A program made the position numbers and the translations under genes. Source: Flavobacterium sp. 270 (GTDB taxonomy: Bacteria; Bacteroidota; Bacteroidia; Flavobacteriales; Flavobacteriaceae). From it: a stretch of DNA of 64,000 nt. Below are positions 16,914 to 25,169 of this stretch, piece after piece. Each line of letters opens with the position of its first letter. Within the stretch, counting starts at the first letter, position 1. Location: positions 310,001-374,000 of the forward strand of contig NZ_SODM01000003.1 of NCBI RefSeq assembly GCF_004368785.1, given 5' to 3'. Under the pieces are notes generated by a model. That model had not been told where the DNA came from. It ran no database searches and saw only the letters and a list, made by a program, of their open reading frames with translations.

Positions 16914-16984
16914 GTTTAGAGTTTAAAGTTTATTGTTTGATGCTTAGGCTTAAAGCGATTATTAATTCATTAAAATCAAAAATT

Positions 16985-19549
16985 ATGTCACTTTTAAAAT
17001 ACAATAAAAAACGAAATTTTAAAGACACTGCCGAACCAAAAGGAAAGGTTGGAAGATCGGAGAATGAATTAATTTTTGTGATTCAGAAACATGCCGCGTC
17101 GCATTTGCATTATGATTTTCGTTTGGAAATGGATGGTGTTTTAAAAAGCTGGGCAGTGCCAAAAGGTCCGTCATTAGATCCAGAAGTAAAACGTCTGGCG
17201 ATGATGGTAGAAGATCATCCGTACGATTATAAAGATTTTGAAGGCACAATTCCCGAAGGAAATTACGGTGCCGGAAATGTGATTGTATGGGACAACGGAA
17301 CGTATCTTCCTGCTGATGAAAACTATAAAGGAACTGCCGGAAATAAACTGCTGGCAGATCTTAAGAAAGGACATTTGAGTTTTACGCTGAAAGGTAAAAA
17401 ATTGAAAGGAAATTTTTCGCTCGTAAAATTAAAAGGAAAACAGGAAAATGCCTGGCTTTTAATTAAAAAAGAAGATAAATACGCGACTACAACTGATATT
17501 CTTAAAAAAGATAAATCGGTGATTTCTAAACTCGATTTGGATGTTTTAGAAAAGAAATCGGAGAAAGAAAAAACAGTTGCGAAAAAAAAAATAGCTGATA
17601 CGAAAAAGCAAGCTGTCGCTGAAAATGAAGAAATAACACCTCAAGAAGAAGCCGTTGGTTTTAAGAAACCAATGCTGGCAAGTCTGGAAGAAAAACCTTT
17701 TGATGATCCTGAATGGATTTTCGAAAATAAATATGACGGTTATCGCGCGCTTGCTGTAATTAATGATGATGTTCAGCTTTTTAGCAGAAACGAGATTTCA
17801 TTCACCAAAAACTTTCAGCCGATTACAGATGAATTGAAAAAAATAAAACATCAAACAATTTTGGATGGAGAAGTAGTGGTTGAAAATGAAACTGGACATT
17901 CTGATTTTCAGTTGCTTCAGAATTATTTAAAAACCGGAAAAGGGAAAATTAAATATTATGTGTTTGATATTCTAAATCTGGATGGAAACGATATTACCAA
18001 TTTTCCTTTATTAAAACGAAAAGAACTTTTGAAGTTATTATTGGCGAAATATAAATTACCCAATATTATTTATTCGGATCATATTGAAGAAAAAGGAATT
18101 GCGTTTCTGGAAGTTGCGGCGAAAAAGAAAAGTGAAGGTATAATGGCTAAAAAAGCAGACAGTTTGTACGTTTCTGGAAGACGTACAAATGACTGGCTTA
18201 AAATAAAATTATCACAACAAGAAGAGGCAATTATTATTGGGATTACGGCACCGCAAAATTCCCGTACGCATTTTGGTGCTTTGTTGTTGGGACAATACGA
18301 GGATAATGTTTTAAAATTTATTGGCAAATGCGGAACAGGTTTTACGCAGGAAACCTTAAAAGAATTGTATGATAAATTTGAGCCTTATTTTTTAGAAAAA
18401 TCTCCGCTTGAAGAAAAAGTACCGCTTCGGGATAAAATACAATGGATAAAACCAAAGTTTATCGCGCAGATAAAATTTGCCGAATGGACGGAGGATAATC
18501 ATCTTCGTCAGCCGGTTTATTTAGGACTTAGAATTGATAAAAAAATTAAAGAGGTTCTCTTTAGTGGAAAAAATAAAGAAACAGTCACAGAAAATCAGGA
18601 AAAGATGGAAAATACAGCGACACTTAATGCAGCGCATGAAAATAATTTGGATTTGAAAGTAGGGAAGACGACACTGCATTTAACCAATCAGAACAAGGTT
18701 TATTTTCCGGATGACGGGATTACAAAAGGCGATATTGTAAATTATTATAATGACGTTTCAGATTTAATTCTGCCGTATTTAAAAGATCGTCCGCAATCTA
18801 TGTACCGTTTTCCGAATGGTATTTCGGGGCCGGGATTTTACCAGAAAGATGTTGATGACGATAAAATTCCGAACTGGCTAAAAACCAAAGAAATATTTTC
18901 GGAATCTAATGATGCCAATATTGATTATTTGATTTGTAATGATAAAGCGACTTTGCTGTATATGGCCAATTTGGGTTGTATAGACATTAATCCGTGGAAT
19001 TCGACAATTAAACACATTGATAATCCGGATTGGGTTGTGATTGATATTGATCCTGAAAAAGACGATTTTAAAGAAGTGGTAAATACAGCACTTGCGGTAA
19101 AAGAAGTTATGGATGGCTTTGAAACAGAATGTTACTGTAAAACTTCTGGTGCTTCTGGACTTCATGTTTATATTCCGCTAGGCGCGAAATACGATTACGA
19201 TACAGTAAAAATATTTGCAGAACTTATTGCTCATGAAGTGAGTTTAAAATTACCGGAAACCACAACTTTGGAGCGTTCGATAAAAAAGAGAAACCATAAA
19301 ATATATATTGATTATCTGCAAAACAGAAAAGGGCAGACACTTGCTGCGCCGTATTCGGTTAGACCAAAACCTGGTGCAACTGTTTCTACACCTTTAGAAT
19401 GGAGTGAGGTAAATGCAAAATTATCGCCTTCTCAATTTACGATTAAAAATGTATTGAAACGTTTTGATAAAAAAGGGGATCTATGGAAACCAGTTTTAGG
19501 AAAAGGTGCAGATATTAAAGCAATATTAAAGAGCAGTCAATCAGTTTGA
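16985..19549 (+). CDS. ligD: DNA ligase D (phosphoesterase-ligase-polymerase)
   Basis: I choose ATG 16985 (MSLLKYNKKR; 854 residues) over ATG 16937, since family members begin close to K-x-x-F-x-x-T-x-EP. The order is: 3'-phosphoesterase domain (about 1-190; HYDFRLEMDGVLKSWAVPKG, EGTIPEGNYGAG), ligase domain (about 225-520; K249 in KYDGYR, DGEVV, SEGIMAKK), and primase-polymerase domain (about 555-845; WVVIDIDP with the metal-binding Asp pair, SGASGLHVYIPL). LigD repairs double-strand breaks by NHEJ with Ku, whose gene faces it 100 bases away. Confidence 0.97.
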   Translation: MSLLKYNKKRNFKDTAEPKGKVGRSENELIFVIQKHAASHLHYDFRLEMDGVLKSWAVPKGPSLDPEVKRLAMMVEDHPYDYKDFEGTIPEGNYGAGNVIVWDNGTYLPADENYKGTAGNKLLADLKKGHLSFTLKGKKLKGNFSLVKLKGKQENAWLLIKKEDKYATTTDILKKDKSVISKLDLDVLEKKSEKEKTVAKKKIADTKKQAVAENEEITPQEEAVGFKKPMLASLEEKPFDDPEWIFENKYDGYRALAVINDDVQLFSRNEISFTKNFQPITDELKKIKHQTILDGEVVVENETGHSDFQLLQNYLKTGKGKIKYYVFDILNLDGNDITNFPLLKRKELLKLLLAKYKLPNIIYSDHIEEKGIAFLEVAAKKKSEGIMAKKADSLYVSGRRTNDWLKIKLSQQEEAIIIGITAPQNSRTHFGALLLGQYEDNVLKFIGKCGTGFTQETLKELYDKFEPYFLEKSPLEEKVPLRDKIQWIKPKFIAQIKFAEWTEDNHLRQPVYLGLRIDKKIKEVLFSGKNKETVTENQEKMENTATLNAAHENNLDLKVGKTTLHLTNQNKVYFPDDGITKGDIVNYYNDVSDLILPYLKDRPQSMYRFPNGISGPGFYQKDVDDDKIPNWLKTKEIFSESNDANIDYLICNDKATLLYMANLGCIDINPWNSTIKHIDNPDWVVIDIDPEKDDFKEVVNTALAVKEVMDGFETECYCKTSGASGLHVYIPLGAKYDYDTVKIFAELIAHEVSLKLPETTTLERSIKKRNHKIYIDYLQNRKGQTLAAPYSVRPKPGATVSTPLEWSEVNAKLSPSQFTIKNVLKRFDKKGDLWKPVLGKGADIKAILKSSQSV

Positions 19550-19562
19550 TTTAAACCATAAA

Positions 19563-19606
19563 AAAAGCATAAATCATAATAGGTTAAGATTATGATTTAT
19601 GCTTTT
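19563..19606. terminator. Bidirectional terminator between ligD and ku
   Basis: Perfect 18-bp arms (19563-19580 and 19589-19606) with an 8-base loop, starting with AAAA and ending with TTTT, between two convergent genes. Confidence 0.9.
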
Positions 19607-19649
19607 ATTTTTGAAAATAGATTGAATTTCAATTCGAATTAAAACTATT

Positions 19650-20426
19650 TTATGATGACTTTTTCTTTTTAGTTTCAAGACTTGCTTTTAGCATTTCCAT
19701 TAAATCGTCGCTTTGTTTATGAACGACTTTTAATTTAGGCGCTGCTTGTTTTTTGCCTTTGGCTTTATCTTTTATAATTTTGAGAAGTTTTGCTGTGTAT
19801 TCATCTTTGTAACTAGAAATGTCAAATTTTTCGGTAAGCTGTTCTACCAATTTATTGGCCATATCCATTTCCTTCACTTTAGTTTTAGAAACTGGAGGAA
19901 GTTTTAATTCGTCAGTATCTCTAATTTCCTGCTCAAATCGGATTCGGTTTAATACAATGACATTTTTGTACGGTTTTAAGATGGCTAAACTTTCTTTGTT
20001 ACGAAGTACAAAACTCGTAACGCCTACTTTTCCTGAGGCTTGTAATGCATCACGCAATAATGCATACGCTTTCATCGCGCCTTTATCAGGTTCCAGGTAA
20101 TAAGGCTGTTCATAATAAATACTGTCTATTTCGCTCTCGAGCGAAAAACTTAAAATATCGATCGTTTTCGTTTTTTCTGCGTCTGCAGCCTCAAAGTCTT
20201 CATCATCCAGAATTACATATTTTTCATCGATTTTATATCCTTTTACAATATTAGAAAACGTAACTTCTTTCCCTGTAGTTTCGTTTACCCTTTTAAATTT
20301 AATATTAGAATGATCGTCTTTGTCGAGCATATCCATATCCAGTGTACTTTCCTGCACAGCAGAAAATATTTTGATGGGAATATTAATTAATCCAAAACTA
20401 ATAGAACCTGTCCATATTGATCTCAT
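19650..20426 (-). CDS. ku: Ku DNA end-binding protein
   Basis: 258 residues, the normal length for bacterial Ku. It starts with the hallmark [19 protein letters not shown], and has the beta-barrel region ([15 protein letters not shown]) and a Lys-rich C-terminal tail ([11 protein letters not shown], then ETKKKKSS) that binds DNA. The homodimeric ring threads onto broken ends and recruits LigD. Convergent with ligD. Confidence 0.96.
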   Translation of the reverse strand: MRSIWTGSISFGLINIPIKIFSAVQESTLDMDMLDKDDHSNIKFKRVNETTGKEVTFSNIVKGYKIDEKYVILDDEDFEAADAEKTKTIDILSFSLESEIDSIYYEQPYYLEPDKGAMKAYALLRDALQASGKVGVTSFVLRNKESLAILKPYKNVIVLNRIRFEQEIRDTDELKLPPVSKTKVKEMDMANKLVEQLTEKFDISSYKDEYTAKLLKIIKDKAKGKKQAAPKLKVVHKQSDDLMEMLKASLETKKKKSS

Positions 20427-20524
20427 AATAATGATTTTAAGATTAGTCGTTGTAGTTCTCAGTCCTTAGTTTTTAGATACTCAGAACCTATGTTCCTTTG
20501 TCGCTTTGAACCTTTGAACCTTTT

Positions 20525-20896
20525 TTAAAGAACTTCTTCAGAAACCCAGGTTATAGCTTGGTCAAATTCTTCTTTTTTAAAACCTTTAAATTCACCCGGA
20601 ATCAAATAGCTAAAACCATTTGTAAAAGAAATTATGCCTGCAGAATCTGTAATAATTGCAGCTCTGTTCCATTTTGCAATATTTTTGAGTCCCAGCATCG
20701 CGTCCTGAAGCCAGGCGCCGGCAGTAAAATTTTCTAATTCAGTATCTAAAACCAGTAAAAAATTAATCTGATTCGTTCGCTCTATCAAGCGTTCTACTTC
20801 CGGCAGTACAACATTTTGATAATCTTCTTTGGTAACTTCTCCTATGGCGCGAAAAGCCACTATATTATTCGGAATATCTGCTATTGACTGTATCAT
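20525..20896 (-). CDS. SpoIIAA/STAS-like protein
   Basis: 123 residues with the SpoIIAA-like (DUF3478 type) pattern: short strands and helices, an AFRAIGEVTKEDYQNVVLPEVE N-terminal half and a WNRAAIITDSAGII strand. Such proteins are cytoplasmic, single-domain, and of unclear role in Bacteroidota. It lies about 100 bases beyond the ku start in the same direction. Confidence 0.7.
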   Translation of the reverse strand: MIQSIADIPNNIVAFRAIGEVTKEDYQNVVLPEVERLIERTNQINFLLVLDTELENFTAGAWLQDAMLGLKNIAKWNRAAIITDSAGIISFTNGFSYLIPGEFKGFKKEEFDQAITWVSEEVL

Positions 20897-21031
20897 GATC
20901 TGTGTTTTAAAGTTTGAATAAATTTACTTTATTGACAGATTTTTGGGTTACATGGTTTTGGGGATTTGTTGTAAGATGTTCATATATTGTTTGTTGGAGA
21001 AAGATTCAGTATGTCTTAGTGAAATTTTTAA

Positions 21032-21808
21032 TCAAAACTTCACCGCTGCAACTTTCTCCGTCAAATTTTTCCAATAACGTTTCGGCATGTGTTTCAAATG
21101 AAGACGCGTATTTTTTCTGGATTCGATATTTACGCTCGTAAAATACTGCAGCCACAGATTCTGGAAAAACTCCTCGTCATTATCACAGATTTCAGCTAAA
21201 AATTTAGAAGAATTTAAATCACTGCTAAATTCCAGCTGAACAGTAGCAACAGTTTGAAGATCATAATAGATTCCGTATCTGCGTTTTGTATCGTAAATCA
21301 GCCAGCGCTGGTCTGCGTAGCGATTTTTAAAATGGCTTTCTATAAGAGGCAGAACATCGCATTCGGGTTCAATAACGGCGTAATATAACTCGTCTTTTGT
21401 GAGTTTAAAACGAACAAAAGCTTTCATTCTGTGGGTTTCTCTTCGGGTTATTTTGGCTGCTTTTCGAATATTCCAGACAATAATATTGCCCAGATCTTCT
21501 TCGATATTTTTTGTACTCGAAAAAACATAACTCACGAACTCAAACATCATTTCTTCTGACTTTTCTACCTCCGATAAAAAAGTTTTGTAAATGCTGTGAT
21601 AACCTTCATCAGAAAGGCGTTGTTTTAATCCGTTAGAAACGCGTTTTGCTTTTTCAGGATCAGTTACTACAAAGTAAGTTGATGCAAAAAGTAAAGTTGC
21701 AGCAGGTTCTATTTTAGCAAAAACAATATCTTGTAGTTTAAACTCATAAATTTCAAATACTGCCGTCAGCCAGCCTTCATAAGTTCCGTCATAAATTACT
21801 TGTGTCAT
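21032..21808 (-). CDS. TIGR03915 putative DNA repair protein (DUF4130)
   Basis: 258 residues beginning with YDGTYEGWLTAVFEIYE and carrying the VWNIRKAAKITRRETHRMKAFVRF segment typical of TIGR03915/DUF4130. The gene overlaps the radical SAM gene by 4 bases (ATGA) and follows it. In other bacteria this domain is fused to a uracil-DNA glycosylase-like domain (UdgX type), which points to DNA base repair. The reaction is undetermined. Confidence 0.9.
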   Translation of the reverse strand: MTQVIYDGTYEGWLTAVFEIYEFKLQDIVFAKIEPAATLLFASTYFVVTDPEKAKRVSNGLKQRLSDEGYHSIYKTFLSEVEKSEEMMFEFVSYVFSSTKNIEEDLGNIIVWNIRKAAKITRRETHRMKAFVRFKLTKDELYYAVIEPECDVLPLIESHFKNRYADQRWLIYDTKRRYGIYYDLQTVATVQLEFSSDLNSSKFLAEICDNDEEFFQNLWLQYFTSVNIESRKNTRLHLKHMPKRYWKNLTEKVAAVKF

Positions 21809-23070
21809 GTGCCGAATAAAGAAAGTTGATTAGAGAAATCATTCTGATATTTACTTTTCTGAATATCCAAAATATGATCTTTAATTTGTATCGCCGTATA
21901 ATCTTTCTGCAATAAAAAAGGGGATGCAAATGCCAAAAAGAATTTCGCTCGCGTATAAGCAATTCCCATTCTTTTTAAATCTTCAGGAAGCAATTTTTTA
22001 AATTTTCTGGCTGCAACAATTTTCTGAGCGCTCAAAAAGCCAATACCGGGAATACGTTTAATAAGTTCCAGATCTGCAGTATTAATATCAACCGGAAATT
22101 GATTCAGATTACGCAATGCCCATCCCAATTTTGGATCAATATCCAGATCAAGATTGGGCTGATCGAAACCTACAATTTCATTTACATTAAATCCGTAATA
22201 ACGAATCAGCCAGTCGGCCTGATACAAACGATTTTCGCGTATTATAGGAACCGGAGTGCCAATAGAAGGAAGGCGGTTGTCGTGGCTTATAGGCACATAG
22301 CCTGAATAATATACGCGGCGCATACTCATTTGCTGATAAAAATAATCCGCCATTCCTAAAATTTCCATATCACTTTCTTTTGTAGCTCCAATAACCATTT
22401 GTGTGCTTTGGCCGGCAGGAGCAAAAAGCGGTGCTTTATAATTTGATTTTCTTTCTTCTTTATGACCCGCAATTTCATTTTTAAGATATTGCATCGGTTT
22501 AATTACATCTTTATGATTTTTATCCGGAGCGAGTAATTTAAGACTTTGTTCGGTTGGCATTTCTACATTTACGCTCAAACGGTCGGCATAAATTCCGGCT
22601 TCTCTCAGCAGTTCGTTGCTTGCACCGGGAATTGCTTTTAGATGAATATAACCATTAAAATTATGTTCTAATCTTAATTTCTTAGCAATTCGAACCAAGC
22701 GTTCCATCGTAAAATCGGGATTGTCAAAAATGCCCGAACTCAAAAATAAACCTTCAATATAATTTCTTCTGTAAAAACCAATCGTAAGATCAACAACTTC
22801 CTGAACTGTAAATGCGGCACGTTTTACATCGTTGCTTTTTCGGCTTACGCAATACGCACAATCAAAAATACAATGGTTGGTCAATAAAATTTTTAGCAGC
22901 GCCACACAGCGTCCGTCTTCAGTGTACGAATGACAAATTCCAGAATTGCTGGCATTTCCCAATCCTTTGTCCTTATTTTTTCGATTGCTTTGACCTGACG
23001 AACAGGATACATCATATTTTGCAGCATCAGATAAAATCGACAGCTTTTCCATTACTCTTTCATGCACCAT
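21805..23070 (-). CDS. Radical SAM DNA modification/repair protein (TIGR03916)
   Basis: 421 residues. The radical SAM cluster is C67-x3-C71-x2-C74 (CIFDCAYC). A C-terminal helix-hairpin-helix (RIPGIGFLSAQKIVAARKF, near 345) should bind DNA. It matches TIGR03916, named a putative DNA modification/repair radical SAM protein, and is translationally coupled to the TIGR03915 partner. It presumably acts on damaged or modified bases, but no substrate is established. Confidence 0.92.
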   Translation of the reverse strand: MVHERVMEKLSILSDAAKYDVSCSSGQSNRKNKDKGLGNASNSGICHSYTEDGRCVALLKILLTNHCIFDCAYCVSRKSNDVKRAAFTVQEVVDLTIGFYRRNYIEGLFLSSGIFDNPDFTMERLVRIAKKLRLEHNFNGYIHLKAIPGASNELLREAGIYADRLSVNVEMPTEQSLKLLAPDKNHKDVIKPMQYLKNEIAGHKEERKSNYKAPLFAPAGQSTQMVIGATKESDMEILGMADYFYQQMSMRRVYYSGYVPISHDNRLPSIGTPVPIIRENRLYQADWLIRYYGFNVNEIVGFDQPNLDLDIDPKLGWALRNLNQFPVDINTADLELIKRIPGIGFLSAQKIVAARKFKKLLPEDLKRMGIAYTRAKFFLAFASPFLLQKDYTAIQIKDHILDIQKSKYQNDFSNQLSLFGT

Positions 23071-23431
23071 TTTAATTCTCTTTTTGGATTAATTTTTTTG
23101 CTGTTTAGAAGTTTGTTTCCAGAAAAACGAAACTTTATATAGCGATATAAATCAGTGGTTTCTCTATTTTTGGATAGGTCAAAATTAGTTCAAATTGTAA
23201 CAATTTAAGGATTGAGTCGTGTTCTAAATTGTAACAAAAATTAAGAAGATTTCAATATTTTATTAAGAGTAATTCTTACTTATATGATGCATATAAAATT
23301 AAATTACTTTTCTTTGCATTTTAATTGCAGCTGTATCTTACTATATGCTGATCAATTTTAAAATTTCCAATTTAGCGCTGTAATATATTTCGAGTCACAA
23401 CGTTTAAGAGTGTAGTTATCGTATTTTGTTT
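23071..23431. promoter_or_regulatory. Divergent control region with palindrome AAATTGTAACAATTT
   Basis: A perfect 15-bp palindrome lies at 23192-23206 and a partial copy, AAATTGTAACAA, at 23226-23237, with start-to-start spacing of 34 bases. They lie between the radical SAM gene (minus) and the sigma-factor gene (plus), a good place for an operator. I find no complete -33/-7 pair and no gene in this stretch. Confidence 0.45.
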
Positions 23432-23953
23432 ATGGACAATAGAAAGTTTATATTAAGTTTAAAAAAAGGTAACGAAGCTTCCTTCAAAGAAGTTTACCTC
23501 GCTTATTATGACAGATTGATCAGCATAGCCAAACGATTTAATTTCTCAGTCCTTACCCCGCAAGATTTTGTACAGGAAACTTTTATTAGACTTTACGATA
23601 AAAGGGAACTATTAAATGAAGATGTTTTGTTTGATAAACAATTATTTACTATCTGCAAGAACATTATCATCAATCACGTAAACAGAGAAAACAAAATAAT
23701 TCAGCTGGAACCTATCAACATGCAGCTGGTTGAAGAAGACACAGAAACCGGAATTTTTGAAGAAAGACAACAAAAACTACAAAATTTCATAAATCAGCTT
23801 CCGGAGCAGCAACAAAAAATATTTACTTTACACAAACTGGAAAACCTTAGCTATAAGGAGATTGCGTCAATTACAGATCTTTCTGAAAAGACAATTGCCA
23901 ATCATATTTATCTCGCCAGTAAATTTATTCGAAAAAAAATCGAAGACCATTAG
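23432..23953 (+). CDS. ECF sigma factor
   Basis: Start at ATG 23432 (MDNRKF; 173 residues) rather than the TTG six bases earlier. Region 2 (FKEVYLAYYDRLISIAKRF, DFVQETFIRLY) and region 4 (LPEQQQKIFTLHKLENLSYKEIASITDLSEKTIANHI) are both complete, so it is a small extracytoplasmic-function sigma factor. With FecR and a TonB-dependent transducer downstream it forms a classical surface-signalling locus. Confidence 0.93.
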   Translation: MDNRKFILSLKKGNEASFKEVYLAYYDRLISIAKRFNFSVLTPQDFVQETFIRLYDKRELLNEDVLFDKQLFTICKNIIINHVNRENKIIQLEPINMQLVEEDTETGIFEERQQKLQNFINQLPEQQQKIFTLHKLENLSYKEIASITDLSEKTIANHIYLASKFIRKKIEDH

Positions 23954-23999
23954 GAACTTTTGTGTTCTCGTTTGTTATATATAAAAACGGAACATAAAA

Positions 24000-24209
24000 A
24001 TGAATATTGAGGCTTATAAAACAGATGTTACCAAAAAGGAAGATGCAAGATTTATTGTAGCGCTTCTTCAGTTTGTTATTTCCGATTGTATAATGAATTT
24101 TGACTTAGATGATTCCAATCATATTCTAAGAATCGAAACCAATAGAGAGATTAAAGAAATGGTGTATGGTGTTTTTAATAAACAAGGATTTTATTGTCAG
24201 AAACTTTAA
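24000..24209 (+). CDS. Small hypothetical protein between sigma and FecR genes
   Basis: 69 residues, ATG start, stop 12 bases before the FecR gene. The text suggests an alpha/beta fold (helix DARFIVALLQFVISDCIMNF, strand HILRIET, helix EIKEMVYGVF, end FYCQKL), rather like a small ferredoxin-like or HMA-like domain. No family assigned. Its place inside the locus suggests a role in the same signalling path. Confidence 0.6.
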   Translation: MNIEAYKTDVTKKEDARFIVALLQFVISDCIMNFDLDDSNHILRIETNREIKEMVYGVFNKQGFYCQKL

Positions 24210-24221
24210 CGCCCCAAAGTC

Positions 24222-25067
24222 ATGGATGAGAAAAAAATAGAAGAAGAATTAAAAAAAGTATGGGACGAAACGCCTGTTTCACATTCTGATAGTGTGAAAG
24301 AAGCTTCGTGGGAAGCTTTTCAATCTAAAACTTTTGGTACTAAAAAGAAAAAATCAAAAGCATGGATTTATTATGCTGCAGCAGCTGCAGTTTTAATTTT
24401 TGCGTCTGTTGGAACTGGAATTTATTTGAATAGAAGTCCGTTGCAGGATCAGGTTTATCTGGCTTCAAATGTAATCGAAAATTCAACTTCAAAAATAAAA
24501 ACAGTTTTTTTACCAGACAGTTCAAAAGTAGAATTAAGTCCAAATTCTAAAATCGAATACGCTAATAATTTTACTTCAAACCGAAAAATTGAAGTAGAAG
24601 GAGAGGCTTATTTTAAAGTAAAAAAAGATAAAAAACATCCTTTTCAGGTTTTTTGCAACGAAACAACGACAACAGTTTTAGGAACTTCTTTTACCGTAAA
24701 AGGATTTGAGAAAAAAGGAGTTATTGTCGCACTTTACGAAGGAAGTGTTCAGATGAATGTAAAAGGTCAGGATAAAAAATGGATACTCGTGCCGGGAGAA
24801 AAATTCACATACGGAAATAATCCTCCATTTGTAGGCGAATTTGAAAGATTTGTAGATTTTGATAATGAAAAAATAACCGCCGTAAGTACTTATATAGAAA
24901 CGAATTATGGTTATAAAGTAATAATGCCGGAAGAATATAAAAACCAGCGAATTACGATACGAATCAACAAAAAAGAAGATTTAAAAACAATTGTTCAATT
25001 AATATCAGAAATGTATAACCTAAACTTTAAAATAAACGATGAAGTAAAACAAATTACTTTTCAATAG
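24222..25067 (+). CDS. FecR-family anti-sigma factor
   Basis: 281 residues: a cytoplasmic N-terminal part (about 1-45) that would hold the sigma factor, one membrane helix (about 49-68, WIYYAAAAAVLIFASVGTGIYL), a FecR domain (about 95-200; FLPDSSKVELSPNSKIEYA, EGEAYFKV) and a C-terminal DUF4974-like domain (VQLISEMYNLNFKI). It passes the signal from the outer-membrane transducer to the sigma factor. Confidence 0.93.
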   Translation: MDEKKIEEELKKVWDETPVSHSDSVKEASWEAFQSKTFGTKKKKSKAWIYYAAAAAVLIFASVGTGIYLNRSPLQDQVYLASNVIENSTSKIKTVFLPDSSKVELSPNSKIEYANNFTSNRKIEVEGEAYFKVKKDKKHPFQVFCNETTTTVLGTSFTVKGFEKKGVIVALYEGSVQMNVKGQDKKWILVPGEKFTYGNNPPFVGEFERFVDFDNEKITAVSTYIETNYGYKVIMPEEYKNQRITIRINKKEDLKTIVQLISEMYNLNFKINDEVKQITFQ

Positions 25068-25169
25068 AAAAGAAAAAGGATGCAGTAGCCGCGAAACTAA
25101 AAACATCCTCCTCATAGTCAGGATAGTATAAACTATCCCATTTAATAATATTCAAAAATACAAAAATTC

